Source: Iodobacter fluviatilis
GTDB lineage: Bacteria; Pseudomonadota; Gammaproteobacteria; Burkholderiales; Chitinibacteraceae
Assembly: GCF_004194535.1 (NCBI RefSeq)
Contig: NZ_CP025781.1
Span: 744,001-808,000, forward strand
Length of the DNA stretch: 64,000 nucleotides
Direction: 5' to 3'
In this document: positions 1 to 7,903 of the stretch, piece after piece
Position numbering within the stretch: the stretch's first letter is position 1
Layout: every line of letters begins with the position of its first letter
Position numbers and translations under genes: made by a program
Notes under the pieces: model-generated
What the model was told of the DNA's origin: nothing
Database searches by the model: none
Seen by the model: only the letters and a program-made list of their open reading frames with translations

Positions 1-128
1 TTTAGCTCCGCAAACTTAGAGTAAGTTGTCGTTGCCATCAGAAAAATCAAAATCACCAAGAGCACGTCAATCAACGGTACAAAGTTAATTTCCGGCTCTT
101 CACGATGACGTCCTTTACGAAAATTCAT
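1..128 (-). CDS. exbD: Biopolymer transport protein ExbD/TolR family, N-terminal part only
   Basis: The reverse strand from the ATG at 128 reads 42 residues and runs off the left edge. They show a short basic cytoplasmic start (MNFRKGRHREEPEINF) followed by a single hydrophobic membrane segment that begins VPLIDVLLVILIF. The Asp in that segment is the proton-translocating residue of the ExbD/TolR family. The gene starts two bases after the stop of exbB, so the two are one operon. ExbD with ExbB energises TonB for outer-membrane uptake. TolR is the alternative, but the ExbB partner is short, as ExbB proteins of betaproteobacteria are. Confidence 0.85.
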   Translation of the reverse strand, partial: MNFRKGRHREEPEINFVPLIDVLLVILIFLMATTTYSKFAEL

Positions 129-130
129 GA

Positions 131-739
131 TTAATTCCGTTCGCCGTGTACAACTTCCACCAGTTTAACGGCCTGCTGCTCCATTTCCACCAGAAAGCCA
201 TCTACCTTACCTCGGAAAAAACGATAGAACATCAGAGCAGGCACAGCCACAATAATCCCGAATGCCGTGTTGTACAGCGCCACAGAAATCCCATGCGCTA
301 GCGCGGCTGGGTTGGCAGCACCTGTTGGTGATTGTGAACCAAAAATTTCGATCATTCCGATCACGGTGCCAAACAACCCTAATAGCGGCGTTACTGCAGC
401 CAGCGTACCCAGCATCGGCAAATAGCGCTCTAGGTCGTGAGCAATTACACTTCCCGCTTCTTCAATAGACTCTTTCATAATTTCACGGGAGCTGCGAACA
501 TTCTTCAGGCCTGCCGCTAAAACACGGCCCAATGGGCTGCTAGCAGACAATTTACCCAGCATTTCGGCATTCACGCCTTGGCCGCGATAGTCTTGCACCG
601 CACGCGCTAACAAGCCATCAGGCAAAATTTGGCTTCGGCGTAAAGAAAGAAAGCGTTCAATGATGATTGTTACAGTGGCAACAGAAGCGGCGATAATGAG
701 CCAGATCGGCCAACCGGCCGCTTCAATAATAGCAAGCAT
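131..739 (-). CDS. exbB: MotA/TolQ/ExbB proton channel family protein, ExbB
   Basis: A 202-residue inner-membrane protein with a first membrane helix at about residues 10-28, a cytoplasmic loop, and two helices at about 105-130 and 150-172. The segment AVTPLLGLFGTVIGMI followed by the last helix is the MotA/TolQ/ExbB channel domain. It forms the pentameric proton channel that, with ExbD, drives TonB-dependent transport. It lies directly upstream of exbD with a two-base gap. No tonB is seen upstream; the next 490 bases hold no gene. TolQ would be longer and usually sits with tolRAB, so ExbB is preferred. Confidence 0.9.
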   Translation of the reverse strand: MLAIIEAAGWPIWLIIAASVATVTIIIERFLSLRRSQILPDGLLARAVQDYRGQGVNAEMLGKLSASSPLGRVLAAGLKNVRSSREIMKESIEEAGSVIAHDLERYLPMLGTLAAVTPLLGLFGTVIGMIEIFGSQSPTGAANPAALAHGISVALYNTAFGIIVAVPALMFYRFFRGKVDGFLVEMEQQAVKLVEVVHGERN

Positions 740-1231
740 GTGTTTAATCCTGAGGCACGATTAGAAGCGCGTAACTTTAACGGGATTAAGGGGCGGGGGG
801 AAGCACTGTGCACTAACAAAAACACCCAAAGTGCATTCTCACTAAAATGCTGATCCGTGTTTAGATCTGTGTTTAGAGCGATAAAATGCTTATTTCCCTT
901 GTTTTTAAAATCACAAATTATGCAAAAATCCCACTTATTCAGCGGCGTTATTCTGCAACTGTGCCACACAAAAGATGGCTAAGCCCGTGATCTGCCATGG
1001 TTTTTTTATTGTCAACCGCTCTGTGGATAACTTTGTGCACAATATTCAATAAAAGCATTAAATAGCGTGTAAGCGCAAAAATGTGCAACTACACATTCTA
1101 CATAATGATTTATTAATACATATATAAATCAACAAGTTAAAGCATAATTCTCTACTACAACACTCACAGTCATACGCAAATCGTTAGTTTGCGCCATTTT
1201 GTGGATTAAACAGATCCAAATCGAGATTTTC
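740..1231. other. Intergenic region between divergent exbB and xseA
   Basis: No gene is supported in these 490 bases, which must carry the promoters of exbB and xseA. Two things stand out: a 12-base tandem repeat at about 850-873 (GATCCGTGTTTA then GATCTGTGTTTA) and a perfect DnaA-box match on the reverse strand (TGTGGATAA) at 1022-1030, with a one-mismatch copy at about 1200. A leftward ORF at 670-969 overlaps the exbB start and has no protein-like features. Confidence 0.5.
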
Positions 1232-2587
1232 ATGAATTTGTCAAGTACAAACGGCGTCATTTTAACCGTTGCAGAACTCAACAACCGCGCCAAATCGCTG
1301 CTAGAAAGTTGTTTTCCTTTGTTGTGGGTGGCAGGTGAAATTTCAAATTTTAAACGTTACGATTCAGGCCACTGTTACTTCAGCTTAAAAGACTCAAAGG
1401 CACAAGTAAGGTGTGTGATGTTTCGCAATCGGGCTGCATTAATTGATTTTCAGCCTCGTGAAGGAATGCAAGTCGAAGCTCGCGCACTGGTTTCCTTGTA
1501 TGAAGCACGCGGTGATTTTCAACTCACCATTGAGGCCCTGCGCCCCGCTGGTTTGGGTGCTTTATTTGCTGCCTATGAAAAACTCAAACAAAAATTAGAA
1601 TTAGAAGGTTTATTTGCGCCAGAGCGTAAAAAACCCCTGCCCGCTTTTCCACGCGCCGTTGGCATCGTCACCTCACCCGCCGCTGCCGCACTCGCAGATG
1701 TGATTGCCGCCTTGCAACGCCGCATGCCCAGCTTGCCCATCATTCTTTATCCCACCCCAGTACAAGGGCTAGATGCCGCAGCACAGATTGCCAGTGCCAT
1801 CCAAAAAGCCAATCAGCGCCAAGAAGTAGATGTACTGATTGTGTGCCGAGGCGGCGGCAGCCTAGAAGACTTATGGTCGTTTAATGAAGAAGTAGTGGCA
1901 CGCGCCATTGCCGCTTGCACCATTCCGCTGGTGAGTGGGATAGGCCATGAAACCGACTTTAGCATCGCCGATTTTGTTGCCGATGTCCGTGCAGCCACGC
2001 CAACGGCAGCGGCAGAGCTGGTGAGCCCCAATAGCGAGGAATGGCTGGCCCGCCTTGATCGCCAGCGCAGCCGCCTGCACCGTGCCGTAGAGCGGCAGCT
2101 ACAAAGCAAAATGCAGGGCTTAGACGCCGCAGCAAGACGTTTACAACACCCTGGAGCACGGCTAGCCCAGCAGCACGCTTATATTTTGGAGCTAAGCCGC
2201 CGCCTGCATCTCGCTCCCAATCGTGCGCTAGAAAAAAACCGTTATCGCTTGACGCAATCAGCGCTGCGCTTAAACCATCTCAAGCCCAGCACCATCCGCC
2301 AGCAAGATAGACTTGCCTCGCTAAAACAAAGGCTGGCCAGCGCACTACCGCGTACGCTTTTGCAGCGGCAGCAATGCTTATCCATGCTCGCTGCCCGCTT
2401 AGAGCCATGGAACCCACAAGCCGTGTTAGCGCGTGGCTATGCCCTAGTGAGCCGACCGGATGGGCAACTGGTTCGGCTTGGCGCAAATCTTAAACACGGC
2501 GATGCCCTCTCGCTGCAATTTGCCGATAGTGCTGTAGATGTCAGGGTGAATAAAGACTTAGGCTTGCAGGGGGAATTAGGCCTGTAA
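1232..2587 (+). CDS. xseA: Exodeoxyribonuclease VII large subunit
   Basis: A 451-residue protein of the usual family length. The N-terminal OB-fold domain (about residues 10-110, with EISNFKRYDSGHCYFSLKD) binds single-stranded DNA; the nuclease domain holds VGIVTSPAAAALADV and the conserved CRGGGSLEDLWSFN and SGIGHETD stretches; the C-terminal half is a helical coiled region that binds XseB. With XseB it degrades single-stranded DNA to short oligonucleotides in the cytoplasm. The frame is open from a TTG at 1199, but the ATG at 1232 gives the family start, so I use it. No xseB lies in the window. Confidence 0.95.
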   Translation: MNLSSTNGVILTVAELNNRAKSLLESCFPLLWVAGEISNFKRYDSGHCYFSLKDSKAQVRCVMFRNRAALIDFQPREGMQVEARALVSLYEARGDFQLTIEALRPAGLGALFAAYEKLKQKLELEGLFAPERKKPLPAFPRAVGIVTSPAAAALADVIAALQRRMPSLPIILYPTPVQGLDAAAQIASAIQKANQRQEVDVLIVCRGGGSLEDLWSFNEEVVARAIAACTIPLVSGIGHETDFSIADFVADVRAATPTAAAELVSPNSEEWLARLDRQRSRLHRAVERQLQSKMQGLDAAARRLQHPGARLAQQHAYILELSRRLHLAPNRALEKNRYRLTQSALRLNHLKPSTIRQQDRLASLKQRLASALPRTLLQRQQCLSMLAARLEPWNPQAVLARGYALVSRPDGQLVRLGANLKHGDALSLQFADSAVDVRVNKDLGLQGELGL

Positions 2588-2658
2588 TAGTAAGGTAGTA
2601 AAGGAACATGCCATGCCCCTCAGGAGGATGCCCCCAAGCAAACACAAAACTGCTGTGC

Positions 2659-3825
2659 CTATGGTGCTTCCTCCTCCTCTGGCTCGGCTTCGGCCACCAA
2701 GCTTAAATGGCCTAACTCATCGTGACCAACGCTTTTGCTGTCTTTGCTTTTTAATTTAACCCGCAAACGTAATTCATTAATCGAGTCAGCGTTTTTAAGT
2801 GCTTCTTCTAGGCTAATTCGCCCATCTTCATATAAATGAAAGAGTGCAGAATCAAAGGTTTGCATCCCTAGCTCTTCTGATTTAAGCATGGCAGTTTTAA
2901 CCCCGCCCACATCGCCTTTAAAAATCATATCCGCCACTAAAGGCGAATTAAGCAAAACCTCAATCGCAGCCACACGCCCTTTTCCATCATGGGTAGGAAT
3001 TAAGCGCTGTGAAATCATCCCACGCATATTTAAGGATAAATCCATATAAATTTGTGGATGACGCTCTTCGGGGAAGAAATTAACAATGCGCTCCAAAGCC
3101 TGATTCGCACTATTGGCATGCAAAGTACCCATGCATAAATGGCCTGTTTCAGCAAAAGACAAAGCGTATTCCATGGTATCGCGATCACGAATTTCACCAA
3201 TTAAAATCACATCGGGTGCTTGTCTTAGGGTGTTTTTAAGTGCCGCAAACCAATGCTTAGTGTCGCGGCCTACTTCGCGATGCGTCACCAAGCAGTTTTT
3301 ACTTTTATGCACGTATTCAATCGGGTCTTCAATGGTGATGATATGGCCGTGGGTGTTTTGATTACGGTAATCAATCATGGCCGCCATTGTGGTTGATTTA
3401 CCCGATCCTGTTCCGCCCACCAAAAGCACCAAGCCACGTTTGGCCAGCACCACTTCTTTTAAAACAGGGGGGAGTTTTAGCTCATCAAAATCGGGGATCT
3501 TGCTGGTAATAACCCGCAGCACCATGCCGACTTTTTCTTGCTGCATAAACACATTAACCCGAAAACGGCCGATGCCTTCTGGATTAATCGCAAAATTGCA
3601 TTCATATTCGCGCTCAAATTCTTCCTGTTGATCAACCCGCATTACCGAATACGCCAATGCCTTGCTGACCACTCCATTGAGCTTTTGATTGCCAACCGGC
3701 GTGAGCTTGCCATTAATTTTCATTGCAGGCGGAAAATCATCGGCAATAAATAAATCAGACGCATGATGCTGCAGCATCATGCGCAGCAAATCATTGATCG
3801 TTTTATTGGCTTGTTCTGGCGTCAT
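2659..3825 (-). CDS. pilU: Type IV pilus twitching motility ATPase PilU
   Basis: A 388-residue PilT/PilU-family ATPase. The N-terminal PAS-like domain is followed by a RecA core with Walker A GGTGSGKSTT at 137-146, the Asp box IITIEDPIEY, Walker B VILIGEIRD and the His box GHLCMGTLHA. It matches PilU rather than PilT in the start (HHASDLFIADD) and in its acidic C-terminal tail, which ends in EPEEEEAP. PilU assists PilT in pilus retraction on the cytoplasmic side. It stands alone here, convergent with xseA, with no pilT beside it, although the two are often adjacent. Its presence implies a retractable pilus encoded elsewhere. Confidence 0.93.
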   Translation of the reverse strand: MTPEQANKTINDLLRMMLQHHASDLFIADDFPPAMKINGKLTPVGNQKLNGVVSKALAYSVMRVDQQEEFEREYECNFAINPEGIGRFRVNVFMQQEKVGMVLRVITSKIPDFDELKLPPVLKEVVLAKRGLVLLVGGTGSGKSTTMAAMIDYRNQNTHGHIITIEDPIEYVHKSKNCLVTHREVGRDTKHWFAALKNTLRQAPDVILIGEIRDRDTMEYALSFAETGHLCMGTLHANSANQALERIVNFFPEERHPQIYMDLSLNMRGMISQRLIPTHDGKGRVAAIEVLLNSPLVADMIFKGDVGGVKTAMLKSEELGMQTFDSALFHLYEDGRISLEEALKNADSINELRLRVKLKSKDSKSVGHDELGHLSLVAEAEPEEEEAP

Positions 3826-4087
3826 TATTAAAATCCTTTACACGGAGATGCCCTGCCAGATTAGAAGTATTTTTAACCAGATTCTTCCTGATATTGCAAT
3901 TGATCTGATAAAGCGCCGATATGATATACGTGTTTTTATGACAGAAATTGCTAAATAATAAAATTCTAATTTACGCCACGATTGGCCGTATCAGTGCGGC
4001 GTAGCCCCAAGCCCCAGTATTCACGTAACACGCCGCCCGCTCACAAATACGGTAAAATGCCCGCCTCTTCTGTGAATTCAAAGATTT

Positions 4088-5017
4088 ATGCGCAAAATTA
4101 CTCATGTTGCAGCAGGTATTTTACTGCGCGCCGATGGCTCGTTTTTGCTTGGCAGCCGCCCCATAGGCAAGCCCTACGCGGGCTATTGGGAGTTTCCAGG
4201 TGGCAAGCTAGAAAGTGGCGAGAGCGAGATCACGGCATTAAAACGCGAATTAATCGAAGAGATGGGCATTGAAGTCACCGCGGCCACGCCATGGATTGTG
4301 CAAAGCTTTGATTACCCACACGCCAGTGTCCGTCTTTCCTTTTTTAGAGTAACGGCATGGCAAGGCGAAATCACCGCGCATGAGGGGCAAGAGTTCGCTT
4401 GGCAGCAACCAGGTAAGCTGAATGTTTCACCCATTTTGCCTGCCAATGGCCCTATTTTGCGCGGCCTAGCCCTAGCCAATGTGATGACGCTATCAAATGT
4501 GGCCGAATTAGGCGAAGACGTATTTTTGGCCCGCCTTAAGCAAAACAAACCCAGTTGGCTAATTTTGCGCGAGCCTCAGCTCAATCAAGACCAATATCGC
4601 GGCCTAGCCGAGCGTGTACTGGCCGTTGCACGCGGCCAACACACCCGCGTTTTGCTACACGATGCCATTGATTTAGCCACCCAGCTCAATGCCGACGGTG
4701 TGCATCTGCCCGCCCGCAGCTTGCTGGCGCTCCAGCAACGCCCGCACTTAGATTGGGTAGGCGCTTCCACCCACAATGCCGCTGAGCTTGCTGCAGCCAG
4801 CCAACTCGGCCTTGATTACGCCCTGCTCGGCCATGTGTGTGACACGCCTTCTCATCCTGATCAAAGCGCATTAGGCTGGGCTAATTTTAGCGCGCTACTG
4901 GCACTGGGCTGGCCCTTGCCGGTGTACGCCTTAGGCGGAATGAGCAAAAACGATATCGCCCTAGCACAAGAACACGGTGCACACGGCGTAGCGATCATGC
5001 GTGCAGCGTGGGTATGA
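4088..5017 (+). CDS. MutT (Nudix) - ThiE-like fusion protein
   Basis: A 309-residue two-domain protein. Residues 1-130 form a Nudix hydrolase of the MutT/8-oxo-dGTPase type with a complete Nudix box: G39, E45, and R53-E54-L-I-E-E-M-G60-I. Residues about 140-309 form a TIM-barrel domain like thiamine-phosphate synthase/TenI (QLNADGVHLPA, WVGASTHNAAEL, YALGGMSKNDI). The fusion is known in many beta- and gammaproteobacteria. The Nudix half should clean the nucleotide pool of oxidised dGTP. The role of the ThiE-like half is not established, and with no thi genes nearby a thiamin role is not assumed. The next gene starts inside its stop (ATGA). Confidence 0.9.
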   Translation: MRKITHVAAGILLRADGSFLLGSRPIGKPYAGYWEFPGGKLESGESEITALKRELIEEMGIEVTAATPWIVQSFDYPHASVRLSFFRVTAWQGEITAHEGQEFAWQQPGKLNVSPILPANGPILRGLALANVMTLSNVAELGEDVFLARLKQNKPSWLILREPQLNQDQYRGLAERVLAVARGQHTRVLLHDAIDLATQLNADGVHLPARSLLALQQRPHLDWVGASTHNAAELAAASQLGLDYALLGHVCDTPSHPDQSALGWANFSALLALGWPLPVYALGGMSKNDIALAQEHGAHGVAIMRAAWV

Positions 5018-5451
5018 AAACGTGGATAATTAAAATCATCGTCGGGCACGTGATTGTGTTGGCTTTGATCTTAGCGGTACTTGGCAATAAATTTGGCTGG
5101 TTTACGCCAGATAATGAGCCAGAAGCACGGCTTAATTGCCCAGTATTTAGTGAGGGCTGTACCTTTAATTTTGAAGGGCAAAGCTACAAAGTAAACAGCC
5201 AAGCACCGCTTAATGCCAACAAACCCGTGCAATTACAAGTAGAGGGCAAAGCCAAGCAAATTCACGCCAGTTGGCAAATGCAAGGTATGGAAATGGGCCC
5301 CAACCGCTATCGCTTACTATCAAACGATCAGCAACATTGGCATGCTCAAACCGCCCTGCCTATTTGCACCAACAAACGACAAGACTGGCTATTAAAATTA
5401 GAAATAGATGGCCATCGTATTGATATCAGCACTGTTTCTGAAAAAATATAA
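5014..5451 (+). CDS. Hypothetical membrane-anchored protein
   Basis: A 145-residue protein with one N-terminal membrane helix (about residues 5-25, IIKIIVGHVIVLALILAVLG) and a C-terminal domain predicted to face the periplasm. Two Cys near residues 45-50 and one near 120 could form a disulfide. A GTG at 5008 is in frame, but the ATG at 5014 overlaps the stop of the MutT-ThiE gene as ATGA and is the likelier start, which points to translational coupling. The next gene begins right after its stop. I do not recognise the family; the operon position between a Nudix hydrolase and a metalloprotease gives no clear function. Confidence 0.75.
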   Translation: MKTWIIKIIVGHVIVLALILAVLGNKFGWFTPDNEPEARLNCPVFSEGCTFNFEGQSYKVNSQAPLNANKPVQLQVEGKAKQIHASWQMQGMEMGPNRYRLLSNDQQHWHAQTALPICTNKRQDWLLKLEIDGHRIDISTVSEKI

Positions 5452-5955
5452 ATGAATCAACTCAAATACTTAGCCGCCTACCCCGCCGCAATTCAAGCCA
5501 AAGTACAGCAACTATTGGATAGCAATCAGCTTGCCGAGGTAATTTTAAAAAAATACCCAACCGCACACGATATTAAAACCGACAAAGCTTTATATGACTA
5601 TGTACTAAACATCAAAAACGATCATCTGCGCAAAACCGATCCAATCAGCAAAATTGCGTTTGATAGCAAAATTCATGTCATTAACCATGCGCTGGGCCTG
5701 CACACCACCATATCCCGCGTGCAAGGCAGCAAGCTCAAAACAAAGCACGAAATCCGCATTGCTTCGATGTTTAAAGAGGTGCCTATCGATTTTTTAAAAA
5801 TGATTGTCGTGCACGAGCTAGCCCATTTAAAAGAAAAAGAGCACGACAAAGCGTTTTATAAATTGTGTGAGCATATGGAGCCACAATATCATCAGCTAGA
5901 ATTTGATTTGCGCCTGTATTTGACGCAAGTTGATCGATATGGGAAATTATTTTGA
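5452..5955 (+). CDS. YgjP-like zinc metallopeptidase (WLM/DUF45 type)
   Basis: A 167-residue protein with the zincin motif HELAH at 121-125 (catalytic E122) and a downstream HDKAFYKLCEHM that supplies the third ligand, as in YgjP-like M48-related proteins. It has no signal peptide and should be cytoplasmic. Family members are about 160-240 residues, so this is a compact form. It follows the membrane-anchored protein with no gap, so both are probably made from the same message as the MutT-ThiE protein. The substrate is unknown; some YgjP proteins have been linked to UTP hydrolysis, which I do not assume here. Confidence 0.82.
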   Translation: MNQLKYLAAYPAAIQAKVQQLLDSNQLAEVILKKYPTAHDIKTDKALYDYVLNIKNDHLRKTDPISKIAFDSKIHVINHALGLHTTISRVQGSKLKTKHEIRIASMFKEVPIDFLKMIVVHELAHLKEKEHDKAFYKLCEHMEPQYHQLEFDLRLYLTQVDRYGKLF

Positions 5956-6123
5956 TTCGCTTTCAGCCACCTTTACAATTTTTCTTACCAGAGTGGCTAT
6001 TTTAACTGCAGCTTAAAAACATAAAACCCGCTAAATGCTACAACTCCCACTCCCTATCGAGGCCTAACTTCACCCCTTTCAAACGCCGCAGCACAGCCTA
6101 GGTATTTTTTCATCTATGCAAAA

Positions 6124-6211
6124 GCCGTGAAAAAGGCTTGATCCGGTAATAAGGCGCGTATTAGGATGCGGGAACAGAAGATGAAAGGCAGCGCCTGCTA
6201 GCCTTCACGGG
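6124..6211 (+). promoter_or_regulatory. Possible structured leader RNA upstream of gspG
   Basis: Three nested complementary arms are visible just before gspG: CCGTGAA (6125-6131) with TTCACGG (6204-6210), GGC (6135-6137) with GCC (6201-6203), and GGCGC (6152-6156) with GCGCC (6191-6195). Together they would fold the 88 bases before the gspG ribosome-binding region into one long stem with internal loops. It does not fit the cyclic di-GMP-I or other riboswitch consensus I can recall. It may be a transcript leader or only chance pairing. Confidence 0.4.
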
Positions 6212-6224
6212 AAGAGACCAAAAA

Positions 6225-6641
6225 ATGAAAAATCATCGCCTCTCTAGCGGTTTCACGCTGCTGGAATTACTGGTTGTTTTGCTTATTATTGCCCTCCTTG
6301 CAAGTTACGTTGGGCCCAAACTATTTGGTGAAGTGGGCAAAGCCAAGACCAAGACTGCGGCAAGCCAGATGAAATCGATCGCCGATGCGCTGGATCATTA
6401 CCGCCTAGATACCGGCCACTACCCAAGCACTGAGCAAGGGATCAATGTACTGACCAAAAAACCAGCTGACGAGCCTAAATGGCAAGGCCCATATCTGATG
6501 AAAGACGTACCAGCAGATCCTTGGGATAGGCCTTACGTTTATAATAAGCCGGGTGAAAATGGCCGCGACTATGACTTACTAAGCTATGGTGCGGACGGCA
6601 AGGCCGGTGGTACGGGTGAAGATACGGATGTCAGTTATTAA
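6225..6641 (+). CDS. gspG: Type II secretion-like major pseudopilin GspG
   Basis: A 138-residue prepilin with a short leader ending in Gly before FTLLELLVVLLIIALLASYVGP, the class III signal cut and N-methylated by PilD, with Glu at +5. The C-terminal part carries the GspG hallmarks STEQGINVLTKKP, a KDVPADPWDRPY stretch and a calcium-site loop near SYGADGKAGGTGEDTD. GspG builds the pseudopilus in the periplasm. It is the first gene of an operon of at least eleven genes running to 15728. A hairpin separates it from gspF, which may raise its level relative to the later genes. Confidence 0.93.
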   Translation: MKNHRLSSGFTLLELLVVLLIIALLASYVGPKLFGEVGKAKTKTAASQMKSIADALDHYRLDTGHYPSTEQGINVLTKKPADEPKWQGPYLMKDVPADPWDRPYVYNKPGENGRDYDLLSYGADGKAGGTGEDTDVSY

Positions 6642-6686
6642 ATGATCGGGCGGGTACCACTCGCTTTGCTGATCTTCCCTTTATCC

Positions 6687-6707
6687 AAGGTGGGTTTAAC
6701 CCGCCTT
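6687..6707 (+). other. Intra-operon hairpin between gspG and gspF
   Basis: AAGGTGGG and CCCGCCTT pair across the loop TTTAA in the 89-base gap between the GspG stop and the GspF start. No run of T follows, so it looks more like an RNA-stability or processing element than a full terminator. It would protect the gspG message. Confidence 0.5.
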
Positions 6708-6730
6708 AATAAGCCAATCTAAAAGCTCCC

Positions 6731-7903
6731 ATGCGCTACACCGTTAAAGCCTTGCAGGCAGGCAAGCTGTTACAGCTTGAGATGGATGCTGCTAATGAAA
6801 GCGAGCTAAAAGACAAACTGACGGCAGAAGGCCGCCAGTTATTGTCTGCAAAGCCGCTCAAGCAGTTTGCCATGTCACGCAAAGAATTTGGCCTATCTTT
6901 GTTTACTCAAGAGCTGATTGCACTCTTACAAGCAGGCCTGACGCTGGTAGAAGCAGTTGAAACACTCAAAGAAAAAAGTGCGCAAGACACCAATGGAGAT
7001 GTATTAAGCCGCATGATAGAAGGGCTTTATCAAGGCTTACCATTATCAAAAGTTTTGGCGCAAATGAGCCAATATTTCCCGCCTTTATATATCGCCACCG
7101 TTAGCTCTGCCGAAAAAACTGGCCACCTAGCCGATGCATTAGGCCGCTATCACCATTACGAATCTAGGCTGGCTGCGGTTAAAAAGAAAGTGATTGCGGC
7201 GGTGATTTACCCTTTGGTGGTAATTGGTATTGGTGGCGGCATTATGCTGTTTTTGCTGTTTTATGTGATTCCAAAATTCAGCCAAATCTATGCCTCCATG
7301 AAAAACCTGCCCTTTGCCGCACAAGTCATGTTGTGGTGGGGCGATCTGGTGCATCAACACGGCTTGATGATGTTTGCAGGCATGGTGCTAAGCGTGCTGC
7401 TGGCCGTGTTTTTACTACGTACCGATGCGGCAAAAAGTGTGCTGCGGGAAGCATTTTGGCGCTTGCCACGCTTAGAGCAATACCGGCGTTTATTTTCACT
7501 GACTCGCTTTTACCGCACCGTGGGCCTGCTACTGGCCGGGGGGATTTCGGTGGTGCATGCTATGGAGCTGGCGGCGCAATTATTGCCGCTAAAAATGCAG
7601 CTCGGCTTACAGCAAGCCCTAGTCGATGTGAAATCTGGCCAAGCCCTCTCCCAAGCCCTGCCCCGCTATCAGCTGACTACTCCAGTGTCAGAGCGCTTAC
7701 TACGGGTGGGGGAGCAAAGCGGCGAATTAGCCACCATGTGCGAGCGCAGCGCGCAGTTTTGTGATGAAGAGTTAGAACGCGCCATCGATATGTTTACTCG
7801 GCTTTTTGAACCAATTCTGATGCTGATTATTGGGGTACTGATCGGCGGAATCGTGTTTCTGCTGTATATGCCGATTTTTGAGCTGGCTGGAAATATGCAA
7901 TGA
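6731..7903 (+). CDS. gspF: Type II secretion/type IV pilus inner-membrane platform protein GspF
   Basis: A 390-residue GspF/PilC-family protein with two repeated cytoplasmic domains (LFTQELIALLQAGLTLVEAVETL near 56-80 and FYRTVGLLLAGGISVVHAMELA near 260-280) and three membrane helices at about 155-180, 210-232 and 360-385. It is the polytopic core of the assembly platform to which the ATPase docks. Its length is usual for the family. Its stop overlaps the start of gspE as ATGA, so the two are translationally coupled. Confidence 0.93.
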   Translation: MRYTVKALQAGKLLQLEMDAANESELKDKLTAEGRQLLSAKPLKQFAMSRKEFGLSLFTQELIALLQAGLTLVEAVETLKEKSAQDTNGDVLSRMIEGLYQGLPLSKVLAQMSQYFPPLYIATVSSAEKTGHLADALGRYHHYESRLAAVKKKVIAAVIYPLVVIGIGGGIMLFLLFYVIPKFSQIYASMKNLPFAAQVMLWWGDLVHQHGLMMFAGMVLSVLLAVFLLRTDAAKSVLREAFWRLPRLEQYRRLFSLTRFYRTVGLLLAGGISVVHAMELAAQLLPLKMQLGLQQALVDVKSGQALSQALPRYQLTTPVSERLLRVGEQSGELATMCERSAQFCDEELERAIDMFTRLFEPILMLIIGVLIGGIVFLLYMPIFELAGNMQ

